A stretch of DNA of 64,000 nt, taken from contig AP026148.1 of NCBI GenBank assembly GCA_030295235.1, positions 248,001 to 312,000 of the forward strand, in the 5' to 3' direction. Origin of the DNA: Fistulifera solaris (lineage: Eukaryota > Bacillariophyta > Bacillariophyceae > Naviculales > Stauroneidaceae). A program made the position numbers and the translations under genes. This document shows positions 1 to 10,303 of this stretch, piece after piece. Every line of letters begins with the position of its first letter. The first letter of the stretch is position 1. The notes under the pieces were generated by a model, which did no database searches, had not been told where the DNA came from, and saw only the letters and a list, made by a program, of their open reading frames with translations.

Positions 1-1
1 C

Positions 2-208
2 GACAAGTACATCGAAGTCACCGTGTTCGAGACCTTCAAAGAGCTCCGCGGCGGTCAAATTGGTAATTACGATGGTACTTTCCTCGTGGGCCTGAGCGGC
101 GCACGCGAATACTGCAAGAAAGAGAAGAAAGCCAAATTTCATGATGTTGGATCAAAAGTTTTTGTAAGTTGCAATGGCAGTGAAACCGTGGCAAATTCGT
201 CGGATTGA
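2..208 (+). CDS. 3' fragment of an unrecognised gene
   Basis: The window opens inside an open reading frame in frame 2 with no start codon. It encodes about 68 residues, including NYDGTFLVGLSG and a lysine-rich stretch CKKEKKAKFHDVGSKVF, and reads to TGA at 206-208. A good splice donor (GTAAGT) lies at 164-169, so the last coding exon could instead continue after an acceptor near 240-254, but what follows is not convincingly protein-like. I do not recognise the family. The fragment is too short to assign a function, and the 5' part lies outside the window. Confidence 0.45.
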   Translation, partial: DKYIEVTVFETFKELRGGQIGNYDGTFLVGLSGAREYCKKEKKAKFHDVGSKVFVSCNGSETVANSSD

Positions 209-589
209 AATAGTAGAATGTGTCGATGTTTGTTTGCCTGTAGTGGCCTGTGCAGGATTTAAAATTGAACCGAAGTCGATTGCGGGTCGATCTTTGGATC
301 ATCGTTCGCTTTGGACCTCGGGAGTCTCACGATAATTGTACGGACAATCGTGAGTCTTGGGTCTTGAGTTGGATCCGAGCCGGTCGGACTAGGGACAGAC
401 GTTCTTGTCCGATTCGGCTACTATGGACGCAAAGTGTTGTCTTGATCTTGACGACATGACTGGATATTTCGTATTGAGTCACGATCGTGATGTTCTTTTA
501 TGGTATTGTTTTGCAATAACGTTTTCGTCACTGCATCTTTACTGCGGGCCCATTATGTTTTGACTCTTGTCTCCTCTTTCATTACATAC
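209..589. other. Intergenic region, no gene seen
   Basis: This stretch separates the opening fragment from the PLP-enzyme gene. It could hold a 3' intron or UTR of the fragment and the promoter of the next gene. I see no repeat or RNA gene in it. Confidence 0.4.
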
Positions 590-1752
590 ATGAAATCAAT
601 CGCTCGTTTTCTTATGAAAGGCACCGCTCTCGTCGCACATGCGTATACACCGCCGTCATGGTGTTCTCTCCCACCTCCACCGCACGGTCGATTGTCACTC
701 GCGCACCTTCCGACGCCCCTCAACCCTCTGACATTGCACGGCGAAATCGGAAAACCACTCACGGAGCACAATATTTCCTTCTGGATCAAACGCGATGACA
801 TGACGGGAGGCATCGAATGGGGTGGGAACAAGATTCGGAAACTAGAATTTTTGTTGGCGGATGCGCAACAGGGTGATTGCACAGCCGTCTTGACCATCGG
901 CGGTGCCCAAAGCAATCATTGTCGTGCGACGGCTGCGGCCGCACGGCGACTCGGACTGGAGCCTCATCTCATTTTGCGCACAAGCAGTAGTGATATCGGG
1001 ACGGTGGGGAATTTGTTGATGGTTTGGGTTCCGAAGTACTGGTGCAGCGTGTGGCGGAAGCGATCGAACGAGATACACAACACAAAGTGTATCGCATTCC
1101 GGTGGGTGGTAGTAACGCGATTGGGACGTGGGGGTATTTGCAAGCTGTTGATGAAGTTATTCAACAACAGCCATCGGCTTCCCTTGATCACATTGTATTC
1201 GCTTGTGGGAGTGGCGGAACGGCGGCGGGGATTGTATTGGGATTTGCGATGGCATATGAGAAGGATGCATTGGAACACATGCCGCAACTCCACGCCGTCG
1301 GAGTCTGTGATGACCCGGATTACTTCTTTGCTTACATGGCCCGAATTGCCGTGGATATGGGATTTTCTATCGATCACTACAACAACGACAAGTATGAGTC
1401 CGTGGAAGATTATTTGCGTCAGCACGTGACTTTGCATCAAGGGAAAGGAAGGGGTTACGCCGCAAGTACACCGGAGGAACTCCAGTTCGGTGTCGATTTT
1501 GCGCATGCGACAGGAATTGTGTTAGACCCAGTCTATTCGGGAAAGGCGCTCTATCATTTTTGGACACGTGTTTTGCAAGATAACATTAATTCATTTGCAA
1601 ATCAATCGATTCTATTTTGGCATACGGGTGGTGCTTTGGGTCTTTATAACAAATGTGGGGAACTTACCGAGTCCACTTCGATATTGGCCGGCTCGCCTTG
1701 TCAGAAGTTAGATGTGTACGGCAAAGGAAATGGTTTAAATATTAATGGATGA
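590..1752 (+). pseudogene. D-cysteine desulfhydrase / ACC deaminase-like PLP enzyme, broken by an internal deletion
   Basis: A fold-type II PLP enzyme of the D-cysteine desulfhydrase / 1-aminocyclopropane-1-carboxylate deaminase family, which degrades D-cysteine to pyruvate, sulfide and ammonia. The first part (ATG at 590, or 614) reads to about 1021 and has the family N-terminus, the PLP-lysine motif GGNKIRKLEFLLADA and the following GGAQSNHCRATAAAARRL. The second part is in another frame from about 1024 to 1752. It has IPVGGSNAIGTWGY, the phosphate-binding FACGSGGTAAG, and the C-terminal LDPVYSGKALYHFW and WHTGGALGLY. At the join, GNLLM runs straight into LGSEVLVQR. Known members have roughly 18-20 more residues there (an RLVGA..I-type strand), so about 55-60 bases appear lost with a change of frame. 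No GT-AG intron explains it. Either the gene is a young pseudogene or the assembly lost bases. Confidence 0.7.
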
Positions 1753-2054
1753 GTGACCCCAAGTAGAGACAAGTGCGATCAGGTGGATATGTGCATCATG
1801 AGATGTTTATGTTGATGATTATTTTCGTTAAGGACTGACAACAACGTCGAAGGTCTCATCTTCCTAATCATTGCAATTGGAGGTCAATGTGGCCTGTGCG
1901 TGCTCGTGTTACGTATAAATAGTTACGGTGCATGCTTCACTAGAACATCCAACTAGCTAGTGCAATATGTAACTGGATCGGCTAAAATGAAGCAAAAGAT
2001 TATTTCAAAGATCAAGCGTATGACTCAAAGGCTTTTTTTCTGAAACACGGAACG
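1753..2054. other. Intergenic, between convergent genes
   Basis: About 300 bp between the 3' ends of two facing genes. No coding or repeat signal was seen beyond presumed 3' UTRs. Confidence 0.4.
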
Positions 2055-3513
2055 TTAAAGCTGTCGCTGTCGCTTTCTTTGGTGTTGGAGTTCCAAAGAA
2101 GGCGGGTCGCTCAGCATAGTGCAAAGCACATCAGAGTTTACGGTCAGCAATGGATAGAGTCTTGAAAAGCAACCACTCGTCCAGCGTGTCAATGCAGCTC
2201 CAAATATCGCTGGTCGATCATCGATCGACTCGCGGGTCATGGCTTTCGCATCGTTGAGGTAACGCACCGGCGCTAGGACAGCTCTCATTTCGCGTACAAC
2301 TTCAAGCCACGGACCGCGGTCTTCGACAGTGACATCCAGATGAATTTGGTTGTGTGCAAAAGGAATCAAACTTTTGACCTGTTCCAAATCGATTTGATGT
2401 CTTTCCTGTCGAAAAACAACAGCGCGTAGTCTGCTATGGGAAGCAATTACCGCAAGTAGATCGTCCCAAAATGGGCGAAGAACCGTTAGACATCCTAGCT
2501 CTAATCGATACAAATTCTGGTTTGTTCGAATTGCTTGTAAAAGTTCCGCTTGTTGTGCCAATGAAAGTGGGTCGTAGCCTTTATAGATGATTCCAAGTTC
2601 TTGCAGGTTTCCACTGGCAAGAAGAAACTGAGTATGAAATAGAGGGTCAACCAAAAGTTCAAAACGCAGTTATTGCCCGAGAAACGATAGCAAGAGATTG
2701 ATTCTCTCCCAATTGAATAGCATCATAAATGCGGTAATCAAGGTGCTTTGTCGGTAAAGACAGCGGCAGACGACGCTGCGAGTCTTGAAAAAACCGAGTA
2801 GTCGTTTCCAGTGAAATGTTTGCAAGTGCACTTTTGACTTCGAAAAGGTACCCAAAGGAGGAATACATGCCGCTTTCGTGCGCCGCAATGGTACCGAAGT
2901 GCGTCGTTCGTCTAGCTAGCGCTTCGACAAAAGCATGTCCCTGATCAGCAAACGTACACTCCAGACCCACGTTAAGAGGCTCCGGATGAGATGCTAGTGC
3001 GACCGATTCTTCCGCAGAAAGCTTGCACCCGCAACCAAAGTATAGTCGTCTCTTTGGATTAACTTTCATATATTCAGCAAGAAAACGCGAAGTGATAAAA
3101 GTTGTAGGGACCACAGAACGGGCTTCACCAGCGCTGTATCTCCCAATACGGACGACATCGGATGTTTCATCCATTAAATATAACATTTCCTCTATCGTTT
3201 GCGCTACGCTTTGCTTTGTCATACCATAAACATACACCTTGCCATATTCCAAGTCAATCTTCGAAGTTCCTTTTCGAAACTTGGACTTGACCGTGGTTGG
3301 AAGCTTCCTCGTCATCAGAAAGACTTCCTCGTCCCACCAGACGACTTTGCTATACATAAATCTCATCAGATGAGTTGCATTGAGAGGCGAATGAGTCTTT
3401 CGGTAAAACTCCATGTTCCTGCTCCACTTGGTCGCGCTTAACTGCGTCATGAGGAGATTCTTGACGTCGTCAAACTCTTCGACAGGTATTTTTTCAACCC
3501 AAGAAGAATCCAT
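2055..3513 (-). pseudogene. LRR-like family protein, copy A, one frameshift
   Basis: Read from ATG at 3513 (MDSSWVEKIPVEEFDDVKNL) leftwards, 284 codons run to a TGA near 2659. The protein continues in another frame from about 2669 to 2055 (LLASGNLQELGIIYKGYDPL ... QHQRKRQRQL). Copy B at 61828-63311 is the same protein without this break, so the join is certain. Compared with B, copy A differs by about two bases at 2664-2672, and the reading length is otherwise conserved. Spaced Leu patterns such as LLQAIRTNQNLYRLELGCL suggest an LRR-like solenoid, but I cannot name a family. No signal peptide or transmembrane segment is seen. Function unknown. It may be a recent pseudogene, or intact apart from a sequence error. 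The family part between TTHFGT and RRLPLSLP also diverges from B and is several residues shorter. Confidence 0.7.
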
Positions 3514-4815
3514 CGTGCTTGAGAAAATGAAAGGGTCTTTTGTTTTATCAGTTTCACAAAACTTATAGAAAACACCGCAAAAACAATTACACAGAGCTTA
3601 AAGAATACTCCGGAGTAATAAATGATATTCCGGAGGAGGATCGGAGATTGTGTCGTGGATCTTATTTTTCTGAGAAAACTTGTGTTAGAAACAGCGTTAA
3701 CATTCAGCCTTGTCGTGGAGGCAGAATTGTAACGTCCTTTCTCTCTAGTAGCTTGTGCGCGAGTGGCTACTTTGTATTCTCCCCCTTCTCAAACATGATA
3801 CATGATGGACTGACTACTTCGTACTTTGTATACCGTGTGTGTGTCGTGCGTCTTAAAACCCAATAAACTTATAGAGAAACCGCTCGGGACTCGATCCGCA
3901 TTGTTCATCATTCATCATTAATATATCGCGTCGCCTCGCACCATGACGACGAAAAGTAATAATCAATCAAACGGAGTATTGAGGGAAAACGGTGTGTGAT
4001 CGATTCAATAAAAAAAGGATACAATCTTCACATGGAAACCCATCAGTGAAAAAGAATATCTGCTCGTTTCAAGACAAGGAATATAAAAATGAACCAACAG
4101 CATCGCTGGTACTGGCATCCTCACATGGGTTGGGTCGACGTACTATTGAGTATGCTCATGTCCTTTTTTTCCTGTGACAAAAGCCATGGAGAAAGAACCC
4201 AACGAACGATGCTTGCAAAAGTCACAGGAAATCCGTAGTACCATGACGGCCCTGTGTCGATCGGGTTCGAAAAAGCCTTGAAACAATGAAACTCGCACAT
4301 GGGATATGTCATTTTCAAAATTGGTGCAGGAATTGACGCGAGTTCTCTTTCCGCTGTATTCCTAATTTGTTGTGCCTCTTTGTGCATGGATCTCTCTTTG
4401 TTCCTGCTGTAGCAACAACTTTACCTCCTCTCAATTTTGGATGTCGGAACTTATTTTTGCGGAAAATCGTGTTCTCTAGGTTCAATTTTTAAGGTCAAAG
4501 TACTTGTATGCGTCCGAGACTTTGATTGATGCATTTAAAAATAGTTTTCACGGGGTGGTTGGTGAAAGCTGTGTATTGTAAACTAGCCCTTAGGTCATCT
4601 CAAAGTGGACGACTTACTAACTTGCCCTGTAAGTCGAAAACTGTTGCCAAGTTTGCAAGATCCGGGACTCCGCGTGACGCCGTCATAATTCGTGACAGGA
4701 GAAATTTTTTCCTGTAAAATAAAATAAGAAAGTACTCGTACTCCGTAATTGACAATAACATTGACATGCTGAGCTTAGGATTGACTATGCTAATCGTTTC
4801 ACTCGCGCTAGCAAC
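3514..4815. other. Intergenic region, no gene seen
   Basis: About 1.3 kb between the divergent starts of the copy A gene and the ATP-grasp gene, so it should hold both promoters. Open frames here (for example 3540-3866 and 4121-4387) have no family resemblance and no coding-like composition. It contains the perfect palindrome TACTCCGGAGTA at 3606-3617 and TACTCCGTAATT at 4739-4750. Both motifs recur elsewhere in the window. Confidence 0.5.
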
Positions 4816-6282
4816 ATGATTCTTCTATTTTTCTTCTTTAAGATTATCCTCTTCTTCGTACCGATCGTAGAAAGCTCCTTCTTCGGCGGCTTTCGTCGTC
4901 TTAAAGTTAATCGGAACGATCGTTGGCTTTCTCAACTTCGTGCCGGAGCGGACAATGCCGAGACATCCACGACACTGAATATTCTTTTCCTCATGGACAG
5001 TTTCTGTTACTATCACGGAGGCTATTTAGCAGCTTGTACACAGGATATTCCCAATACCGTTGTCATTCCGGTCTTATCCGATTATCTCGCCGACTATTGT
5101 CAAGCCAACGATCCGGATGATGTGGAGAAATGGGAATCCATGCGCATGCATCACTGGCAAGAACGTTTACAAGAGTTCACTGCCACACATAATGGAGCTG
5201 CGGAGCGAATCGCTGTGTACTGCGAATCTGATTCGGGTCTCGCGGATGCTGAAGCCCTGCGGCAACAATTAGTCTCACAAGGACGAAATGTTTTACACGA
5301 CAATCCCATTGAATTGGAAGCACGACGCAACAAATATCTGATGCAAAAATGTCTTCAAGAGACCACTTGCCTGCCGACCGTACGGCAACGATTGTGCCAT
5401 TCGTTGAACGAAACGCTGGAATTTTGGGAACAAGAAGGTCGAGTAGTCGTCAAGCCACATCGTGGCGTGGCGTCCGAATCGGTACGATTGTGTCACTCAC
5501 GACAACAAGTCGAACAGGCGTGGCACGATATTACTTCGTCATCTGTGTTTGGTGCACGACAACAGCAACATACGACTGTCGTAGTGCAAGAATGGTTGCA
5601 GGGGACGGAATATGCGATTGATGTTATCAGTCGGAATGGTCAACACAAAGTGGCTGCGATATGGAGATACGACAAAAGACCCGCCAATGGTGCCGCATTT
5701 TGCTACTTTCAAACCAAACTAGTCGATGCGGCGAGTGATGAAAACGTGATGGCGGTATTTGAATATGTGAAATCGACATTGAATGCTTTGGGTGTGCAAT
5801 GGGGTCTCAGTCATAATGAAGTCATTGTCCGGTCCGATACCCGTCAACCCATGTTAGTGGAGATCAATTGTCGTCAACACAATATGGACTTTGCGCCATT
5901 GACGATGGCTTGTATTCGATACAATGCATTCCAAATATTACTGGGTGCTTATTTCGGCGGAGACGATGAGTGGGATCAATACCCCGAACTTCCGACACTT
6001 CAAGCACACGGTTGCATGGTACATTTAGTCAATTATGCCCGCGGCTCGTTGGTGCAAGTTCATCATCTGAAGGATATATCAGCATTACCAAGTGTTTTGG
6101 AGTTTGAAGTGTATGAAGAGTTTCAAACTCCATCGACATGGTTGGAACCCACGATTGACATTCGAACGGATGCGGGTTGGGTACAGCTCATCAATGAAGA
6201 TCCGGAGGCCTTGCAGCATGATTATGAGCAAATTTTGGCCTGGATGCCCGACATGTTCTCAGTAAGTGAGGATGGTGGATAA
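4816..6282 (+). CDS. ATP-grasp ligase with N-terminal signal peptide
   Basis: A 488-residue single-exon protein. Residues 1-20 are very hydrophobic (LLFFFFKIILFFVPIVESS), a signal peptide or anchor; FFGGF follows, so secretory or plastid entry is possible. The body is an ATP-grasp fold. A small-domain and linker region (ARRNKYLMQKCLQETTCLP) is followed by the nucleotide-binding part with VVVKPHRGVASESV (Lys contacting ATP), VVVQEWLQGTEYAIDVI, and the metal-binding strand MLVEINCRQHN, which corresponds to the E-x-N motif of the family. ATP-grasp enzymes join a carboxylate to an amine or thiol through an acyl phosphate. The arrangement resembles amino-acid or dipeptide ligases and carnosine-synthase-like enzymes, but the substrate cannot be told from sequence. 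The start is the only good ATG, and there are no frame problems. Confidence 0.85.
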   Translation: MILLFFFFKIILFFVPIVESSFFGGFRRLKVNRNDRWLSQLRAGADNAETSTTLNILFLMDSFCYYHGGYLAACTQDIPNTVVIPVLSDYLADYCQANDPDDVEKWESMRMHHWQERLQEFTATHNGAAERIAVYCESDSGLADAEALRQQLVSQGRNVLHDNPIELEARRNKYLMQKCLQETTCLPTVRQRLCHSLNETLEFWEQEGRVVVKPHRGVASESVRLCHSRQQVEQAWHDITSSSVFGARQQQHTTVVVQEWLQGTEYAIDVISRNGQHKVAAIWRYDKRPANGAAFCYFQTKLVDAASDENVMAVFEYVKSTLNALGVQWGLSHNEVIVRSDTRQPMLVEINCRQHNMDFAPLTMACIRYNAFQILLGAYFGGDDEWDQYPELPTLQAHGCMVHLVNYARGSLVQVHHLKDISALPSVLEFEVYEEFQTPSTWLEPTIDIRTDAGWVQLINEDPEALQHDYEQILAWMPDMFSVSEDGG

Positions 6283-6568
6283 GTGAAAATACAACTCCAT
6301 CGCATCCTGCATGGGATGGGGGATAACTGAAAACACAACTCCATTGCAACCATCTTCATTTTGTCTCACTTAAATGTACCACGAATCACTCATGGAGCAA
6401 CGCTACTGTATACTAATACGCATCCAAGCATCCAAGCATCCTGAAATACTCAAATAAGTATTTAATATTAACTCTGCTACGTTTTCTAGTTGCTGAAACG
6501 AAATTGCTAGTGGATGCCTCTTGTCATCCTCGTCGTTCGAATTATGGATTGATGGACAGTGCAAGCTC

Positions 6569-7270
6569 TTACAACTCGTTCCCGGTGGTCGATTTGCCAG
6601 TCTCCTTTATTTCTTTCTGTTTCACGAGTTTGGTGAGAATTCGTCGACGACGTAGATTCCATTCTTGAATATCCTTGACTAACAAATTGACGTCCATGGC
6701 GTACAATCGTTTTCTCAGAAGGACCAACTCATCAAGAGACTTCTTCTTGACGAGTTTGATATAGTCCTTTTCCATCTTATTGCAGTGTTTGCCATTCAAG
6801 TCACAAAGGACCGTGTTTCCGGCTTTTTCAATGTAATCTACCATCACGTCAAAGTCGCGCAATTCATCGTGCATTTTTTGATTGGTCTTTTGGACATAAT
6901 CGGCTCCGTCAACACCCGTTTCACGATTAAAGTAGCGGATAGTCGGCCAACCGAATTGACTGGGCCAATGGGGAGCGCCCTTGAGAGTATCGGCTTCGGA
7001 CAAGTTGATATCTCCAAAGACGACTTTTTTGTTGTCAGCAAATGCCCTAACGGCCCGATTCCATGTCGGTGCTTGTCGGAGACAATCCGCATGATCCGGG
7101 TCACTCACCCAACGCACAAATAGTGTTTGACTCTTTTTGATCGCCTGGTTGACTAACTCGTTCAACTGATCGCGGTCTTTGATTTCGGTCACAAAATCAA
7201 AGTGATCATCTGGATACATTGTCGCCCTTGCGACCGAGCAAATCCAGAGAAAGGTGAACAGGATCTTCAT
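6569..7270 (-). CDS. Secreted thioredoxin-fold protein lacking a CXXC motif
   Basis: A 233-residue single-exon protein with a clear signal peptide (MKILFTFLWICSVARA, cleavage near residue 16-17). Residues about 35-135 look like a thioredoxin/PDI domain: LFVRWVSDPDHADCLRQAP at the active-site position, VVFGDINLSEADTL, and the cis-Pro region FGWPTIRYFNRETG. Only one Cys stands where PDI has CXXC, so it should not act as a normal disulfide oxidase. The C-terminal third is basic and helical (LRKRLYAMDVNLLVKDIQEW, RRRRILTKL), perhaps coiled coil. It lacks a KDEL-type tail (ends GNEL). A role as an ER chaperone or scaffold is inference. It shares a 439-bp divergent promoter region with DRG2. Confidence 0.75.
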   Translation of the reverse strand: MKILFTFLWICSVARATMYPDDHFDFVTEIKDRDQLNELVNQAIKKSQTLFVRWVSDPDHADCLRQAPTWNRAVRAFADNKKVVFGDINLSEADTLKGAPHWPSQFGWPTIRYFNRETGVDGADYVQKTNQKMHDELRDFDVMVDYIEKAGNTVLCDLNGKHCNKMEKDYIKLVKKKSLDELVLLRKRLYAMDVNLLVKDIQEWNLRRRRILTKLVKQKEIKETGKSTTGNEL

Positions 7271-7709
7271 TATCGTGCTTCTTATGGCTTTACTACGACC
7301 TTGGCTCTCCTACAATCAGGGATAAACCATCTAACCGTCTACCAGGCAATTGACTTTATTGTTGAGTGCCAAAGATTGCCAAGGATGCCAATCACAACAA
7401 ATCGAAGTGCTTTTTTAGTGTCAAATCACAATGACTGATGTTGGCTCTGTGTGACTGTATGACCCCGAGTCAGTCGTGGACCAAGCGGGTCATGGTCGTG
7501 AGCCAAGTCGCTGTAAGACAAAAATCGCCCAAACTTGTTCTCTTGTCTTGCCGTCGTCAGTTGCGTTGACAAGAGTGAGTCTCTCCGCAAAAAATAATAT
7601 AATCGAACCTAAATTATGTTATTGCGTATCATAATATTTCAAACACCTTTTTTTGCCTTAGAAAGTCATCACTCTTACATTCATTTTAATTTATAAAAGA
7701 AAATAAAAA
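7271..7709. promoter_or_regulatory. Divergent intergenic (bidirectional promoter region)
   Basis: The 439 bp between the starts of the thioredoxin-fold gene (-) and DRG2 (+) must carry both promoters. AT-rich stretches (AAAATAATATAAT near 7590 and AATTTATAAAAG near 7688) lie close upstream of the DRG2 ATG. No specific element is proven. Confidence 0.4.
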
Positions 7710-9189
7710 ATGGGGGTGATGGAAAAGATCAAAGAGATAGAAGCCGAGATGGCCCGGACGCAAAAGAATAAGGCCACCAACTACCATCTAGGGACCTTGA
7801 AAGCTAAATTGGCAAAATTGCGAAGTGAATTGTTTCTGGAGCAATCAGGCGGAGGAGGCGGTGGATCTGGGGAAGGATTCAGTGTCGCTCGAAATGGTGA
7901 TGCCCGTGTTGCGTTGATTGGGTTCCCTTCCGTGGGAAAAAGTAGGTACGTTCTTGATCAAAATTGTGATAACCTACATCGCTCAATTTGTGTATGAGGA
8001 TAAGAAAATCTCATGTCTTTCTATTTCAAATTTATCTTCATTCAAAAGTTTGTTGAGTAGCCTCACCACCACCGAATCTGAAGCAGCAGGTTACGAGTTT
8101 ACGACACTCACTTGTATTCCGGGTGTTTTAAATTACAAAGGATCCAAAATTCAAGTCCTCGATCTTCCCGGAATCATTGAAGGTGCCGCGCACGGTGCCG
8201 GGCGTGGAAAAGAAGTCATTGCGGTAGCTCGTTCGGCTGATGCGATTCTTATTGTATTGGACGCCGGAAAGGAGGGTTTGCAGAAACACCGAGAGATTCT
8301 GGAACGAGAACTTGAGACAGTGGGCATTCGTCTCAATGAGAAGCCACCTGATGTGACCGTGAGCAAGCGTAAGACGGGCGGCGGAGGTGTTCGATTTGCT
8401 TCGACAGTACCACAGCCGCATTTGGGTCCTGAACCCGAGAAAGTGGTGACACAGATTTTACGTGAATACAAGATTACCGCTTGTGATGTTCTGGCCCGGG
8501 AAGAGATTACGGTTGATCAGTTGGTGGATGTCGTGTCGGGAAATCGCGAATATAAGCCTTGCCTTTATTTATACAATAAGATTGATACTGTGACAATTGA
8601 AGAAATCGATCAATTGGCACGAATGCCTCACTCAATTGTCGGATCGGTTGCCGAAGGATTCAACATAGCTGGGCCGATGGAAGATGATCTGCTGAAACAG
8701 AAAATATGGGAATATTTAGGACTGACGCGCATTTACACAAAACGAAAGGGTACGTTATGTTTTTCGAGAAGACATCGCATCAGAAGCTGAGCTCGTTCAG
8801 TTCAGCTGCTGTTCTTTTTATCTGCGAAACCTTACGTTACTCTGTCTCTTCTGGTTTAAGGCTCACCGCCCGACTTGGTCGAACCCGTGATTTTATCGCA
8901 GATTCGAAAGGGTACATCGGTGAAATCGCTCTGTGACAACATTTCGTCCGAAATGCTGCGCGATTTCAATTACGCACTGGTGTGGGGGAAAAGTGCGAAG
9001 CATGCTCCGCAACGTTGCGGATTGACACACAATTTAGATGATGAAGATGTTGTTCAGATTGTACCCCGAACCGTGAAGCAACAACAGAATGACAGGAACT
9101 ATACGAACCTTGCTCAAAGTTTTGCGGACAAGCACGCCAAGAAGCGCCTGGAAGCCAAGAAGCAAAAGCAGGCCCGGCTGCGGGGTTGA
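7710..9189 (+). CDS. DRG2: Developmentally regulated GTP-binding protein 2 (DRG2)
   Basis: An OBG/DRG-type GTPase that associates with translating ribosomes. Three exons: 7710-7945, 8049-8749, 8861-9189, joined across introns 7946-8048 (GTACGT...AAAAG) and 8750-8860 (GTACGT...TTAAG). Splicing restores the P-loop GFPSVGKSS and the late join [12 protein letters not shown]. The N-terminus [20 protein letters not shown] and TTLTCIPGV match DRG2 rather than DRG1. G-motifs seen are G1 GFPSVGKS, G3 DLPGIIEGA and G4 NKID; the C-terminal TGS domain (from SPPDLVEP) ends with [17 protein letters not shown] and DEDVVQIV. A short poly-Gly insert follows LFLEQS in the linker. The basic Lys/Arg-rich tail is longer than in animal DRG2. 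Cytosolic; partner DFRP2 is expected from the family. Confidence 0.95.
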
Positions 9190-10295
9190 TCATCTGACGT
9201 AGTGCTCTCAAATAAATCTAATAGTCTGTATTGCAGGAACGCATTGGGTCGTTGTTACTTTTTGTTGACCAGATCTTCTGGGTTATTGAAAATATGGGCG
9301 AGTTGTATTTTGACGTGTCCAGAAAATCTGGGCGTTTGGTAATTTGACGTATCCAGAAAATCTGGGCGGGTGGTACCACGTACTTTTGGCAATAATACCA
9401 TGCCATGCTGGTGGACCAGAAAATTATAGTCGTGAGCGAAGCGAATGAAAGAACTCATTTTCGCGCTTTTTAAATGTCATTTCCCATGATCTTTCTCCCA
9501 TCGCCATTCGCCATCAGGTAGCAGAGACCTTTCTTGATTGCGTTTCGCAAAGAACTTGCTTTCTCGCTTTGAACCGAATCCATACATTGATAGTGCTTTG
9601 CTGATATCCAAAGCGTCATTACTGTAGAGACGGAACCTTATAGACTGGTATAAGTCTTTCTTTAATCAAGCGAAGTAAATTGAGACGCTTTCCCGATATT
9701 AAATGTCAGTTCATCGTCCATGAAGACGTCTGGCGACAGGCGACTTTTATTCGAAGTCGCAAATCATATTTTTAGCTCAAGGCGATCGATATCTGCAATA
9801 AAAATTGTAGAACTAATCGAATTAGGGAAATATTGATGCGTTTGCATATTTTTGGTAGCGACAACGCTGCATACAATACGTTCGTTTAGCCGCTTTCTTT
9901 GGAAACCATTATTTTTCGTTATTGCAGTGAAATAGGCTTTGGCAGCGTTTGTACTTTGTACTACACGGCTCAATATTATTTGTACGTCGAAAATCTTTGC
10001 GAAATGTTGTCTGCGTATTTACTATAGACAATAGTGTCGTCCGTTTTTCGCCACGACTGCACTTCAGTCATTTTTTGAAAAGTGAAAGAGCAAGTTGAAC
10101 GAAAAAAAAAAGTTGAACGAATGTCAATTTTTTTTACATAGGATGTTCGTTCGTCTAAAAAAACTAGCCATCTGATTGGCTAGAGCGGTAAAAAATACTC
10201 ATCTGATTGGTCGACACGAGGGGCCTTTTGGATAAAATGTCGCTACGGTTCAATTATTTCCTATATAATTCCGACGACGGACGTTCCAATTGGGT
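9190..10295. other. Gene-poor intergenic DNA
   Basis: About 1.1 kb with no supported gene. It holds the repeated CCAGA...TCTGG palindromes at 9269-9368, the palindrome GACTGCACTTCAGTC at 10055-10069, and two copies of CATCTGATTGG near 10170-10210. It leads into the hAT element. Confidence 0.5.
9269..9368. repeat. Three short palindromes within a partial direct repeat
   Basis: CCAGA-NNN-TCTGG palindromes occur at 9269-9281, 9319-9331 and 9353-9365. The last two sit in a 26-bp direct repeat (TTTGACGT.TCCAGAAAAT and onward) at 9309-9334 and 9343-9368 with one mismatch. Confidence 0.75.
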
Positions 10296-10303
10296 CCACA
10301 AAC
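10296..10303. repeat. Left 8-bp target-site duplication of hAT element
   Basis: CCACAAAC directly precedes the left terminal inverted repeat and is repeated exactly at 10897-10904 on the far side. An 8-bp duplication is the hallmark of hAT transposition. Confidence 0.9.

Noticed and set aside
2055-3513. Treating the two halves of copy A as two genes
   Set aside because: Copy B reads through the same point in one frame, so it is one gene with a break.
3540-3866. 108-codon open frame between copy A and the ATP-grasp gene
   Set aside because: No family pattern, no start context, and composition unlike neighbouring genes.
4121-4387. Reverse open frame of 88 codons
   Set aside because: Isolated, no homology pattern or conserved motifs; treated as chance.
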